NCBI GenBank assembly: GCA_002409995.1
Contig: DHOR01000016.1
Coordinates: forward strand, 137,116 to 145,042
Length of the DNA stretch: 7,927 nt
From: Hungatella sp. UBA5385
GTDB lineage: Bacteria > Bacillota > Clostridia > Lachnospirales > Lachnospiraceae
Direction: 5' to 3'
How positions within the stretch are numbered: position 1 is the first letter of the stretch; every line of letters begins with the position of its first letter. Of the stretch, positions 1 through 6,649 are shown piece after piece. A program made the translations under genes and the position numbers. The notes below the pieces were generated by a model. The model did not search any database and was not told the origin of the DNA. It was given only the letters and a program-made list of their open reading frames with translations.

Positions 1-71
1 ATTTATAGAATAATATTTAGTATATTATGTAATAGATTATCTGAGGCAAGACTGAAAGGGGAATCGTCATC
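1..71 (+). promoter_or_regulatory. AT-rich leader upstream of plsX, with SD
   Basis: About the first 40 bases are very AT-rich, as expected for a promoter or intergenic region, and the last part carries a clear Shine-Dalgarno, AAAGGGGA at 55-62, nine bases before the plsX ATG. A TATTAT at 23-28 could be a -10 element, but its -35 would lie at the window edge, so no complete promoter can be shown. TTAGTA at 17-22 resembles a half-site of the FapR operator that controls plsX in Bacillus, but the second half is poor. The SD is well supported; the promoter and operator are guesses. Confidence 0.45.
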
Positions 72-1088
72 ATGATAAAAGTAGCAGTAGATGCCATGGG
101 CGGTGATTATGCTCCAGCAGAGATGGTAGCAGGCGCTGTTTCCGCAGTGAATGTGAACAAAGAGATACAGGTTCTCCTGGTAGGTCAGGAACAGGCTGTA
201 TCAGAGGAGCTTAAAAAATATACGTATGAACAAAGCCGGATACAGATTGTCAACGCAACAGAAATAATCGAAACAGATGAACCTCCTGTTAATGCTATAC
301 GAAAGAAGAAGGATTCTTCTATTGTGGTAGGAATGAATCTGGTAAAACAACAGGAAGCAGATGCGTTTGTATCAGCTGGAAGTTCTGGTGCCATACTGGT
401 AGGCGGACAGGTAATTGTCGGCAGAATCAAAGGTGTGGAACGGCCTCCGCTGGCTCCTCTCATTCCAACAGAAAAAGGCGTTTCCCTGCTGATCGACTGC
501 GGGGCCAATGTAGATGCACGTCCTTCCCATCTGGTGCAGTTTGCACGTATGGGTTCCATCTATATGGAACATGTGATGGGAATTAAGAATCCAAGAGTTG
601 CTATTGTCAACATTGGTGCAGAAGAAGAAAAAGGGAATGCATTGGTAAAAGAAACCTTCCCTCTGTTAAAAGAGTGCGAAGACATTAATTTTACAGGCAG
701 CATTGAGGCCAGAGAGATTCCTAAGGGTGCAGCAGATGTGATTGTCTGCGAGGCATTTGTGGGGAATGTCATACTGAAGCTTTACGAAGGAGTAGGGGCT
801 ACTCTCATCAGTAAGGTAAAGGGCGGTATGATGAGCAGCTTAAGGAGTAAAATCGGAGCCCTGCTTGTAAAACCAGCATTAAAGGAAACATTAAAAACCT
901 TTGATGCATCTCAGTACGGTGGAGCACCGCTTCTGGGGCTAAAGGGACTTGTTGTGAAGACCCATGGAAATTCCAAAGCAAATGAAGTGAGTAATTCAAT
1001 TCTTCAATGTGTTACCTTTAAAGAACAGGCAATTAATGATAAGATTAAAGAAAGCCTGGAATTAGGAAAACAGGAAAAAAAAGAATAG
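72..1088 (+). CDS. plsX: Phosphate acyltransferase PlsX
   Basis: PlsX converts acyl-ACP and inorganic phosphate to acyl-phosphate, the donor that PlsY uses to acylate glycerol-3-phosphate in membrane phospholipid synthesis. It is a peripheral membrane or cytosolic enzyme. The 338 residues match the usual family length. Family landmarks appear in order: DAMGGD at 7-12, SAGSSGA at 101-107, DCGAN at 142-146, NIGAEEEKGN at 180-189, AFVGNV at 228-233, YGGAPLLGL at 282-290 and a terminal HGNS at 298-301. The ATG at 72 is chosen because the protein then begins directly with the conserved first strand (MIKVAVDAMGG) and has an SD nine bases upstream. Two motifs vary from the form I recall as most common: SAGSSGA for SAGNTGA, and CEAFVGNV for the usual DGFVGNV. 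Both look like conservative clade variants. acpP, encoding the carrier of its substrate, follows after 19 bases. Confidence 0.97.
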   Translation: MIKVAVDAMGGDYAPAEMVAGAVSAVNVNKEIQVLLVGQEQAVSEELKKYTYEQSRIQIVNATEIIETDEPPVNAIRKKKDSSIVVGMNLVKQQEADAFVSAGSSGAILVGGQVIVGRIKGVERPPLAPLIPTEKGVSLLIDCGANVDARPSHLVQFARMGSIYMEHVMGIKNPRVAIVNIGAEEEKGNALVKETFPLLKECEDINFTGSIEAREIPKGAADVIVCEAFVGNVILKLYEGVGATLISKVKGGMMSSLRSKIGALLVKPALKETLKTFDASQYGGAPLLGLKGLVVKTHGNSKANEVSNSILQCVTFKEQAINDKIKESLELGKQEKKE

Positions 1089-1107
1089 GAGAGAGGAAGG
1101 AAGAACA

Positions 1108-1338
1108 ATGGAATTTGAAAAGTTACAGAAAATTATTGCAGAGGTGCTGAATATTGAACCTGATGAGATCAGCATGAACGCTACATTCGTAGACGACCTT
1201 GGTGCAGACTCCCTGGATGTATTTCAGATCGTTATGGGAATTGAAGAGGAGTTCGATATCGAAATCCCTACTGAAGTAGCTGAAAACATCGCAACAGTAA
1301 GCGATGCAGTTGAGCAGATCAAAAATGCATTGAATTAA
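1108..1338 (+). CDS. acpP: Acyl carrier protein
   Basis: This small cytosolic protein carries growing and finished acyl chains on a 4'-phosphopantetheine arm for type II fatty acid synthesis and hands them to PlsX. It has 76 residues, a standard ACP length, and is strongly acidic. The attachment motif GADSLD lies at 32-37 with Ser35 as the modified residue, followed by the typical acidic recognition helix (DVFQIVMGIEEEFDIEIP). The SD AGGAAGG at 1094-1100 is seven bases before the ATG. In Bacillus subtilis fabD and fabG lie between plsX and acpP; here they are absent, so the fatty acid elongation genes must be elsewhere. GADSLD and the short length favour the housekeeping fatty acid ACP over a polyketide or D-alanine carrier protein, and the plsX neighbour agrees. 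Confidence 0.97.
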   Translation: MEFEKLQKIIAEVLNIEPDEISMNATFVDDLGADSLDVFQIVMGIEEEFDIEIPTEVAENIATVSDAVEQIKNALN

Positions 1339-1345
1339 TAGATGT

Positions 1346-1388
1346 GGGTGTTGCAGGGCGGCCTTCGCCTGTCCGCAACACCTTCTTT
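1346..1388 (+). promoter_or_regulatory. Hairpin in the acpP-rnc gap (attenuator or processing site)
   Basis: GGTGTTGC at 1347-1354 pairs perfectly with GCAACACC at 1375-1382. Inside it, after a bulged A at 1355, GGGCGG (1356-1361) can pair with CTGTCC (1369-1374) with two G-T wobbles, leaving a seven-base loop. The 3' side runs into TTCTTT (1383-1388), a short and imperfect T-tract, so this could be a leaky intrinsic terminator. It could equally stabilise the 3' end of the abundant acpP message, or be a site cut by RNase III, whose gene starts 25 bases later. The pairing is seen in the sequence; the role is inference. Confidence 0.7.
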
Positions 1389-1395
1389 CATAATT

Positions 1396-1404
1396 AAGGA
1401 AGGA
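1396..1404 (+). promoter_or_regulatory. Ribosome binding site of rnc
   Basis: AAGGAAGGA at 1396-1404 sits eight bases before the rnc ATG at 1413, good spacing that fixes this start. It begins 14 bases after the 3' arm of the upstream hairpin. A weak outer complementarity (TTAAT at 1335-1339 with ATTAA at 1393-1397) touches its first two bases. Confidence 0.8.
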
Positions 1405-1412
1405 ATGTCCCT

Positions 1413-2117
1413 ATGAAAAAAAATTTAAAGGAACTGGAAGGCAGAATCGGATACCATTTTACCAATCTTCGCCTTCTGACCCAGGCTATGACCCATAGCT
1501 CATATGCCAATGAGCACCGGCTAAGTAAACTGAACAGCAATGAAAGACTGGAATTCCTTGGAGATTCTGTTCTTGAAGTAGTTTCCAGTGATTTTCTCTA
1601 TCACAAATACCCTGATAAACCGGAAGGTGATTTAACGAAAATACGTGCCAGCATTGTATGTGAATCCACATTGGCTTACTGTGCGGAAGATATTTCTTTG
1701 GGAGAATATCTATATCTTGGTAAAGGTGAGGATGCCACAGGAGGCAGAGGAAGGGCTTCGATTGTGTCAGATGCAATGGAGGCTTTAATTGGAGCGATAT
1801 ATCTGGACGGTGGTTTTGCTAATGCAAAAGAGTTTATTCATCGTTTTGTTATGAACGACATTGAACACAAACAGCTCTTTTATGATAGCAAGACTATCTT
1901 GCAGGAGATTGTGCAGAGTAAGACAGAAGAATTATTAAGCTATGAACTGCTTCGGGAGGATGGGCCTGACCATAATAAGATTTTTGAAGTGCGGGCACTG
2001 ATGGGTGAAGAAGAGATTGGTCATGGAACCGGACGCACGAAGAAAGCGGCTGAACAGGTAGCTGCTTACCATGGGATATTGAAGTTAAAGAATATGGAAA
2101 AGGAAGGACTGGCTTAA
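1413..2117 (+). CDS. rnc: Ribonuclease III
   Basis: RNase III cuts double-stranded RNA, notably 30S rRNA precursor stems and structured mRNAs, and acts as a dimer with two magnesium ions per site. The 234 residues match the usual bacterial form. The catalytic domain (about 5-150) has the signature NERLEFLGDSVLE at 43-55; by alignment with the E. coli enzyme the metal-binding residues are E44, E47, D51, E71, D120 and E123, all present. The second motif, DAMEALIGAIYLDGG, starts at 120. A double-stranded RNA binding domain follows from about 157 to 228, with GPDHNKIFEV (184-193) and the basic GRTKKAAEQVAA (207-218). The ATG at 1413 has a strong SD at 1396-1404. The gene sits between a leader hairpin and smc, which starts 17 bases after its stop. 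In E. coli the enzyme represses its own message by cutting a leader stem; whether this one does is open. Confidence 0.97.
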   Translation: MKKNLKELEGRIGYHFTNLRLLTQAMTHSSYANEHRLSKLNSNERLEFLGDSVLEVVSSDFLYHKYPDKPEGDLTKIRASIVCESTLAYCAEDISLGEYLYLGKGEDATGGRGRASIVSDAMEALIGAIYLDGGFANAKEFIHRFVMNDIEHKQLFYDSKTILQEIVQSKTEELLSYELLREDGPDHNKIFEVRALMGEEEIGHGTGRTKKAAEQVAAYHGILKLKNMEKEGLA

Positions 2118-2137
2118 TTCTGTCAGCGTGAAGTATG
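2118..2137 (+). promoter_or_regulatory. smc start region lacking a good SD
   Basis: The 17 bases between the rnc stop and the smc ATG contain no recognisable AGGAGG-like element; the nearest purine-rich match, AAAAGGAAGG near 2099-2108, is inside rnc and too far upstream. A stop codon (TGA, 2129-2131) lies in frame just before the ATG, so no upstream start is possible, and the protein from 2135 begins with the canonical SMC N-terminus. Initiation may therefore depend on ribosomes ending rnc nearby. Confidence 0.6.
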
Positions 2138-5100
2138 TATTTAAAAAGTATAGAAATACAGGGATTTAAATCATTTGCAAATAAGATCGTATTTGAATTT
2201 CACAACGGTATTACAGGAATTGTAGGACCTAACGGAAGCGGTAAAAGCAATGTAGCCGATGCAGTCCGCTGGGTTCTTGGTGAACAGAAAGTCAAGCAGC
2301 TGAGAAGCTCCAGTATGCAGGATGTTATATTCTCCGGCACTGAGACAAGAAAACCTCAGGGCTTTGCTTATGTTGCCATTACCCTTGATAATTCAGACCA
2401 TCAGCTTGCCATAGACTATGATCAGGTAACAGTATCCCGACGGGTATACCGCTCTGGGGAAAGCGAATATATGATCAATGGCAGCGCCTGCAGACTGAAG
2501 GACATTAACGAGCTGTTTTATGATACAGGTATTGGTAAAGAGGGTTATTCCATTATAGGACAGGGGCAGATTGACAAGATTCTAAGCGGTAAGCCGGAGG
2601 AGCGGAGGGAGCTGTTTGATGAAGCTGCCGGTATTGTGAAATTCAAGCGAAGAAAAGCCATTGCCCAGAAAAAACTGGAAGATGAAAAACAGAACATGAT
2701 TCGATTATCTGATATTCTTTCGGAGCTTGAGAAACAGGTTGGCCCTCTTGAGAGACAATCTGAGGCAGCAAAGGAATATCTGCGTTTGAAGGAAGAGTTA
2801 AAAACATATGATGTTAATATGTTCTTAAGGGAAACAGAAGGAATCCGCACTCAGTTAAAAGAAGTGGAAGGAAAGGAATCCATTGTTTCCAGGGATTTGG
2901 AAGATGGCAAACAGGCTGCTGAAACCATAAGAGAAGAATATGAGGTTTTGGACACCTGGCTTTCTGATATAGACCGTGAGATCAATAGAGCCAGAAACGA
3001 TTACAACCAGTGCAGTATGCTGAAGGGCAATCTGGAAGGCAGAATCAATGTTCTCAATGAACAGATCAATACGGAGAAGATGAATGCAGAGCACATTTCC
3101 CATCGTGCGGAGACCATTCATCATGAGATTGAGAGCAAGAAATCTCAGGCAGAAACCTATACCAGGGAGCGTGAAGGAATCGCTGCCAAGGTACAGGAGG
3201 CATTTAACAGGCTTGAAGAAGCAGAGCGGACTCTGGCTGAGGAGGATCATTCCATCCGCAGTCTGGAACAGCAGATTGAAGCAGGAAAAGGCAGCATAAT
3301 TGATAATTTAAATGCAAAGGCTTCCTTAACAGCAAGACAGCAGAGATATGAGACTATGCTGGAGCAGGTTGGTGTACGGCGTTCTGAGGTTTTACAGAAG
3401 CTTTTGAAGTTTAAAAGCGATGAATCTGAACAGGAAGAACAGTACCTTGCCCTGCAGCAGAAGGGCGATGAGATTGAAGCTGATATTGAAGAGAAGAATC
3501 AGTCTCAGAGTACAGCAGAAATTAAAGCCGAGGATTTGGAGCATCAGGTCCGCCGCCTCAATAAGAACTTAAACGATAAACAGCAGGAGTACCACACCAA
3601 TTATACCAAGCTTGAATCCTTAAGGAATCTTGCGGAACGATATGAAGGTTATGGCGGAAGCATTAAGAGAGTCATGGAGGTCCGCGACAGAATCCACGGT
3701 ATTCATGGTGTTGTTGCAGATATCATTGGAGTTCCCAAGGACTACGAGATTGCCATTGAAACTGCTTTAGGCGGCAGCATTCAGAACATTGTTACAGATT
3801 CCGAGCAGACAGCCAAGCAGTTGATCGATTATCTGAAGAAAAACCGTTATGGAAGAGCCACTTTTCTTCCATTGACCAGCATTGGCAATAAAAGCACCTT
3901 TAATAATGAAAGAGCCTTAAAGGAACCCGGTGTTTTAGGACTTGCCAACACATTGGTTGAGGCAGACCCGCAGTATGAAGGTTTAATGCGTTATCTGCTG
4001 GGCAGAGTTGTGGTAGTAGACAACATAGATAATGCCATTGCGCTTGCAAGGAAATTCCAGTATTCTCTTCGAATTGTTACCCTGGAAGGCGAACTGCTTA
4101 GTGCCGGAGGCTCTATGAGCGGTGGTGCTTTTAAAAACAGCAGTAATCTCCTGGGAAGAAAAAGAGAAATTGAAGATCTGGAAAATGCATGTACCAAAGC
4201 GCTTACAGATGTAGACCGAATTCAGGAAGAGCTAACCTTAAACGAAGGTATGCTTTCTGAATGTAAAGAAGAGCTGGAAGCAGTTAAGGCAGAGACACAA
4301 AAGTTATATATACAACAGAATACAGTCCGCATGAATCTGGCTCAGATCGAGGATAAGAAGGCGGAGATTCGTGAATCCTATAGTGATTTAGACAGAGAAA
4401 ACGGGCAGCTGGGAGATCAGATCAGCGAGATTACAGCCACTCAGAAGGAACTTTTACAGGAAGCAGAAGAGCTTGAGAAAGCAAATGATTCTGTTCAGAA
4501 GGATTTGGAAGTCTGGAACGGGCTTATGGAAAAAGCCAAAACAGACAGAGAACAGCACAGCAAGGAGCTTTCGTCCATTCAGCTGGAGACCTCAGGTTTA
4601 AAACAGAAGGATGATTTCCAGATGGAGAACATCCGCCGTATTGAACAGGAGATCAATCATCTGGAAGAGGAGTTGTCCGGGCTTTCTACAGGCAGCAATG
4701 GTTCCAATCTGGTCATTGAAGAGAAGAAAAAAGAGATTGATACACTGAAAGAACAGATCGCCCAGTCAGAACAGCAGGCATCAGAGCTGGATTCTGAGAT
4801 AGCTGAAAAGACGGCAGAAAAAGACAGTAAATCCAAAGAGCAGAAGGAATTCTTCCGAAAAAGGGAAGAACTTTCTGAGCGGGTCAGCCTTCTTGATAAG
4901 GAACTGTTCCGACTTCAGAGTCAGAAGGAAAAACTGGATGAAAGGCTGGATGGACTGGTAAATTACATGTGGAATGAGTATGAGCTTACCTATTCCACAG
5001 CAGAAGTCTTACGAGATGAGGAGCTTACTTCACTGCCTGATATGAAACGTCATATCACCTCTTTAAAGGAGGACATCAGAAAGCTTGGCAATGTCAATGT

Positions 5101-5695
5101 CAATGCCATTGAAGATTACAAAGAGATATCTGAGCGGTATGAGTTTATGAAAACCCAGCATGAAGATCTGCTGAAGGCTGAGGAAACACTGCTTAAGATT
5201 ATTGAAGAGCTGGATACAGGGATGCGGCTGCAGTTTGAAGAGAAATTCAGGGAAATCCGCATTGAATTCGATAAAGTATTTAGGGAGCTCTTTGGCGGTG
5301 GACGAGGCACTTTAGAGCTGGTGGAGGATGAGGATATTCTGGAAGCAGGAATCTCCATTATCTCACAGCCTCCTGGTAAAAAACTGCAGAATATGATGCA
5401 GCTTTCCGGTGGTGAGAAGGCATTAACTGCCATTGCTCTATTATTTGCCATACAGAACTTAAAGCCGTCCCCATTCTGTCTTCTGGATGAGATTGAGGCT
5501 GCTTTAGACGATTCTAACGTGGACCGCTTTGCGAAATATTTACATAAGCTGACAAAATACACTCAGTTCATTGTCATCACCCACAGACGTGGTACAATGG
5601 TATCTGCAGACCGTTTATACGGTATTACCATGCAGGAAAAGGGTGTTTCAACACTTGTATCAGTCAACCTGATTGAAGAAGAATTAGATAAATAG
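2135..5695 (+). CDS. smc: Chromosome partition/condensation protein SMC
   Basis: SMC is the ATPase of the Smc-ScpAB complex, which is loaded near the origin and extrudes DNA loops to separate sister chromosomes. The 1186 residues equal the B. subtilis protein, and no frameshift is seen. The N-terminal head has Walker A GPNGSGKSN at 31-39 (K37), the R-loop arginine R57 and the Q-loop region at about 141-147 (IGQGQID). A first coiled coil spans about 170-500. The hinge, about 503-675, starts at YEGYGGS and has the glycine-rich SAGGSMSGG at 656-664. The returning coil (about 680-1030) contains a Ser/Gly/Asn-rich break at 848-858 and the conserved GNVNVNAIEDY at 985-995. The C-terminal head has the signature LSGGEK at 1090-1095, Walker B FCLLDE ending at the catalytic E1119, the D-loop ALDD (1123-1126) and the switch histidine H1150. 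scpA and scpB are not in this window. Confidence 0.98.
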   Translation: MYLKSIEIQGFKSFANKIVFEFHNGITGIVGPNGSGKSNVADAVRWVLGEQKVKQLRSSSMQDVIFSGTETRKPQGFAYVAITLDNSDHQLAIDYDQVTVSRRVYRSGESEYMINGSACRLKDINELFYDTGIGKEGYSIIGQGQIDKILSGKPEERRELFDEAAGIVKFKRRKAIAQKKLEDEKQNMIRLSDILSELEKQVGPLERQSEAAKEYLRLKEELKTYDVNMFLRETEGIRTQLKEVEGKESIVSRDLEDGKQAAETIREEYEVLDTWLSDIDREINRARNDYNQCSMLKGNLEGRINVLNEQINTEKMNAEHISHRAETIHHEIESKKSQAETYTREREGIAAKVQEAFNRLEEAERTLAEEDHSIRSLEQQIEAGKGSIIDNLNAKASLTARQQRYETMLEQVGVRRSEVLQKLLKFKSDESEQEEQYLALQQKGDEIEADIEEKNQSQSTAEIKAEDLEHQVRRLNKNLNDKQQEYHTNYTKLESLRNLAERYEGYGGSIKRVMEVRDRIHGIHGVVADIIGVPKDYEIAIETALGGSIQNIVTDSEQTAKQLIDYLKKNRYGRATFLPLTSIGNKSTFNNERALKEPGVLGLANTLVEADPQYEGLMRYLLGRVVVVDNIDNAIALARKFQYSLRIVTLEGELLSAGGSMSGGAFKNSSNLLGRKREIEDLENACTKALTDVDRIQEELTLNEGMLSECKEELEAVKAETQKLYIQQNTVRMNLAQIEDKKAEIRESYSDLDRENGQLGDQISEITATQKELLQEAEELEKANDSVQKDLEVWNGLMEKAKTDREQHSKELSSIQLETSGLKQKDDFQMENIRRIEQEINHLEEELSGLSTGSNGSNLVIEEKKKEIDTLKEQIAQSEQQASELDSEIAEKTAEKDSKSKEQKEFFRKREELSERVSLLDKELFRLQSQKEKLDERLDGLVNYMWNEYELTYSTAEVLRDEELTSLPDMKRHITSLKEDIRKLGNVNVNAIEDYKEISERYEFMKTQHEDLLKAEETLLKIIEELDTGMRLQFEEKFREIRIEFDKVFRELFGGGRGTLELVEDEDILEAGISIISQPPGKKLQNMMQLSGGEKALTAIALLFAIQNLKPSPFCLLDEIEAALDDSNVDRFAKYLHKLTKYTQFIVITHRRGTMVSADRLYGITMQEKGVSTLVSVNLIEEELDK

Positions 5696-5699
5696 GAGG
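5694..5699 (+). promoter_or_regulatory. Ribosome binding site of ftsY overlapping the smc stop
   Basis: A perfect AGGAGG at 5694-5699 overlaps the last two bases of the smc TAG stop and lies five bases before the ftsY ATG. The overlap suggests that translation of ftsY may be influenced by termination on smc, and it fixes the ftsY start at 5705. Confidence 0.85.
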
Positions 5700-5704
5700 C
5701 CGTC

Positions 5705-6646
5705 ATGGGTGAGAAGAAAGGTTTTTTTGGAAAACTTGTAGCAGGACTGCAAAAGACAAGGGATAGCATCGTCTCAGGTATGGATTCCATATTCAGTGGT
5801 TTTTCAGCAATTGATGATGACTTTTATGAAGAGCTGGAAGAAATCCTCATTATGGGGGATTTGGGAATCCAGACCACCATGTCCATTATTGAGGACTTGA
5901 GGAAAAAGGTAAAAGAACAGGGAATCAAAGACCCCACAGAATGTAAGCAGCTTCTGATGGAAAGCATTATGGAACAGATGGATCTTGGAGAAAATGCTTA
6001 TGATTATGAGAACCGTCAGTCAGTTCTCCTGATTATCGGTGTTAATGGAGTTGGCAAAACAACCTCTATCGGCAAGCTGGCAGGTCAGCTAAAGGATGAT
6101 GGGAAAAAGGTCATCCTTGCAGCAGCAGATACCTTCCGTGCAGCAGCTATCGAACAGCTTACAGAATGGGCTCATCGGGCAGGTGTGGATATTATCGCTC
6201 AGCAGGAGGGCTCCGATCCGGCTGCAGTGGTCTATGATGCAGTGGCAGCAGCCAAATCCCGCCATGCAGATATCTTGATCTGTGATACAGCAGGACGCCT
6301 TCACAACAAGAAGAACCTGATGGAGGAGCTTCGTAAGATCAACCGAATCATTGATAAGGAATATCCTGATGCCTACAGAGAAACTCTGGTGGTACTGGAC
6401 GGAACTACTGGTCAGAATGCTTTGGCCCAGGCGAAGCAGTTTATGGAGGTGGCAGATGTAACAGGAATTATTTTAACCAAGCTTGACGGAACAGCAAAAG
6501 GCGGAATAGCAGTAGCCATTCAGTCAGAGCTTGGAATTCCGGTAAAATATATAGGAGTAGGAGAAAAAATAGACGATCTGCAGAAATTTAATGCACAGGA
6601 ATTCGTCAGTGCATTGTTCCATGTGGAAGAGAAAGAAGGGGCATAA
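5705..6646 (+). CDS. ftsY: Signal recognition particle receptor FtsY
   Basis: FtsY is the membrane-associated SRP GTPase that docks Ffh-ribosome complexes to the Sec translocon for co-translational insertion of membrane proteins. The 313 residues match the short Gram-positive form, which lacks the long acidic N-terminal domain of E. coli FtsY. It opens with a basic, probably amphipathic stretch (MGEKKGFFGKLVAGL) that could touch the membrane. The N domain covers about 15-100 and the G domain about 104-305. GTPase motifs are in order: G1 GVNGVGKTT at 112-120, G2 DTFRAAA at 142-148, G3 DTAGR at 194-198, G4 TKLDG at 258-262 and G5 GVGE at 284-287. AKGG (264-267) follows G4, as in the SRP GTPase family. 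It is distinguished from Ffh by lacking the methionine-rich M domain. The usual partner genes ylxM and ffh do not follow; ilvA starts three bases after the stop instead. Confidence 0.97.
   Translation: MGEKKGFFGKLVAGLQKTRDSIVSGMDSIFSGFSAIDDDFYEELEEILIMGDLGIQTTMSIIEDLRKKVKEQGIKDPTECKQLLMESIMEQMDLGENAYDYENRQSVLLIIGVNGVGKTTSIGKLAGQLKDDGKKVILAAADTFRAAAIEQLTEWAHRAGVDIIAQQEGSDPAAVVYDAVAAAKSRHADILICDTAGRLHNKKNLMEELRKINRIIDKEYPDAYRETLVVLDGTTGQNALAQAKQFMEVADVTGIILTKLDGTAKGGIAVAIQSELGIPVKYIGVGEKIDDLQKFNAQEFVSALFHVEEKEGA
6635..6641 (+). promoter_or_regulatory. Ribosome binding site of ilvA inside ftsY
   Basis: GAAGGGG at 6635-6641 lies within the last codons of ftsY, eight bases before the ilvA ATG at 6650. 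Because the SD is in coding sequence and the genes are three bases apart, the two are probably translated from one message with some coupling. Confidence 0.75.
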
Positions 6647-6649
6647 AGT

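Noticed and set aside
1..75. An open frame from the left edge to a stop at 73-75, possibly the tail of an upstream gene.
   Set aside because: Its sequence is AT-rich with non-gene-like content and it contains the plsX SD; it is better read as leader.
1405..1416. A three-codon reading frame (ATG TCC CTA TGA) overlapping the rnc start, as a possible leader peptide.
   Set aside because: It starts directly against the SD with no spacing, so ribosomes should choose the rnc ATG eight bases after the SD.
5065..5073. A perfect internal SD-like AAAGGAGGA within smc, hinting at an internal start.
   Set aside because: The codons encode the normal SMC sequence (LKED), and the nearest downstream ATG is about 17 bases away, too far for initiation.
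5089..5106. Tandem six-base repeat CAATGT x2 plus CAATGC in smc.
   Set aside because: It simply encodes the conserved GNVNVNAIEDY motif of SMC; three units is not a meaningful repeat.
5116..5562. A 148-codon open frame on the - strand within smc, and similar antisense frames elsewhere.
   Set aside because: They lie opposite strongly conserved coding sequence, are serine-rich in the way antisense shadows are, and resemble no family I know.
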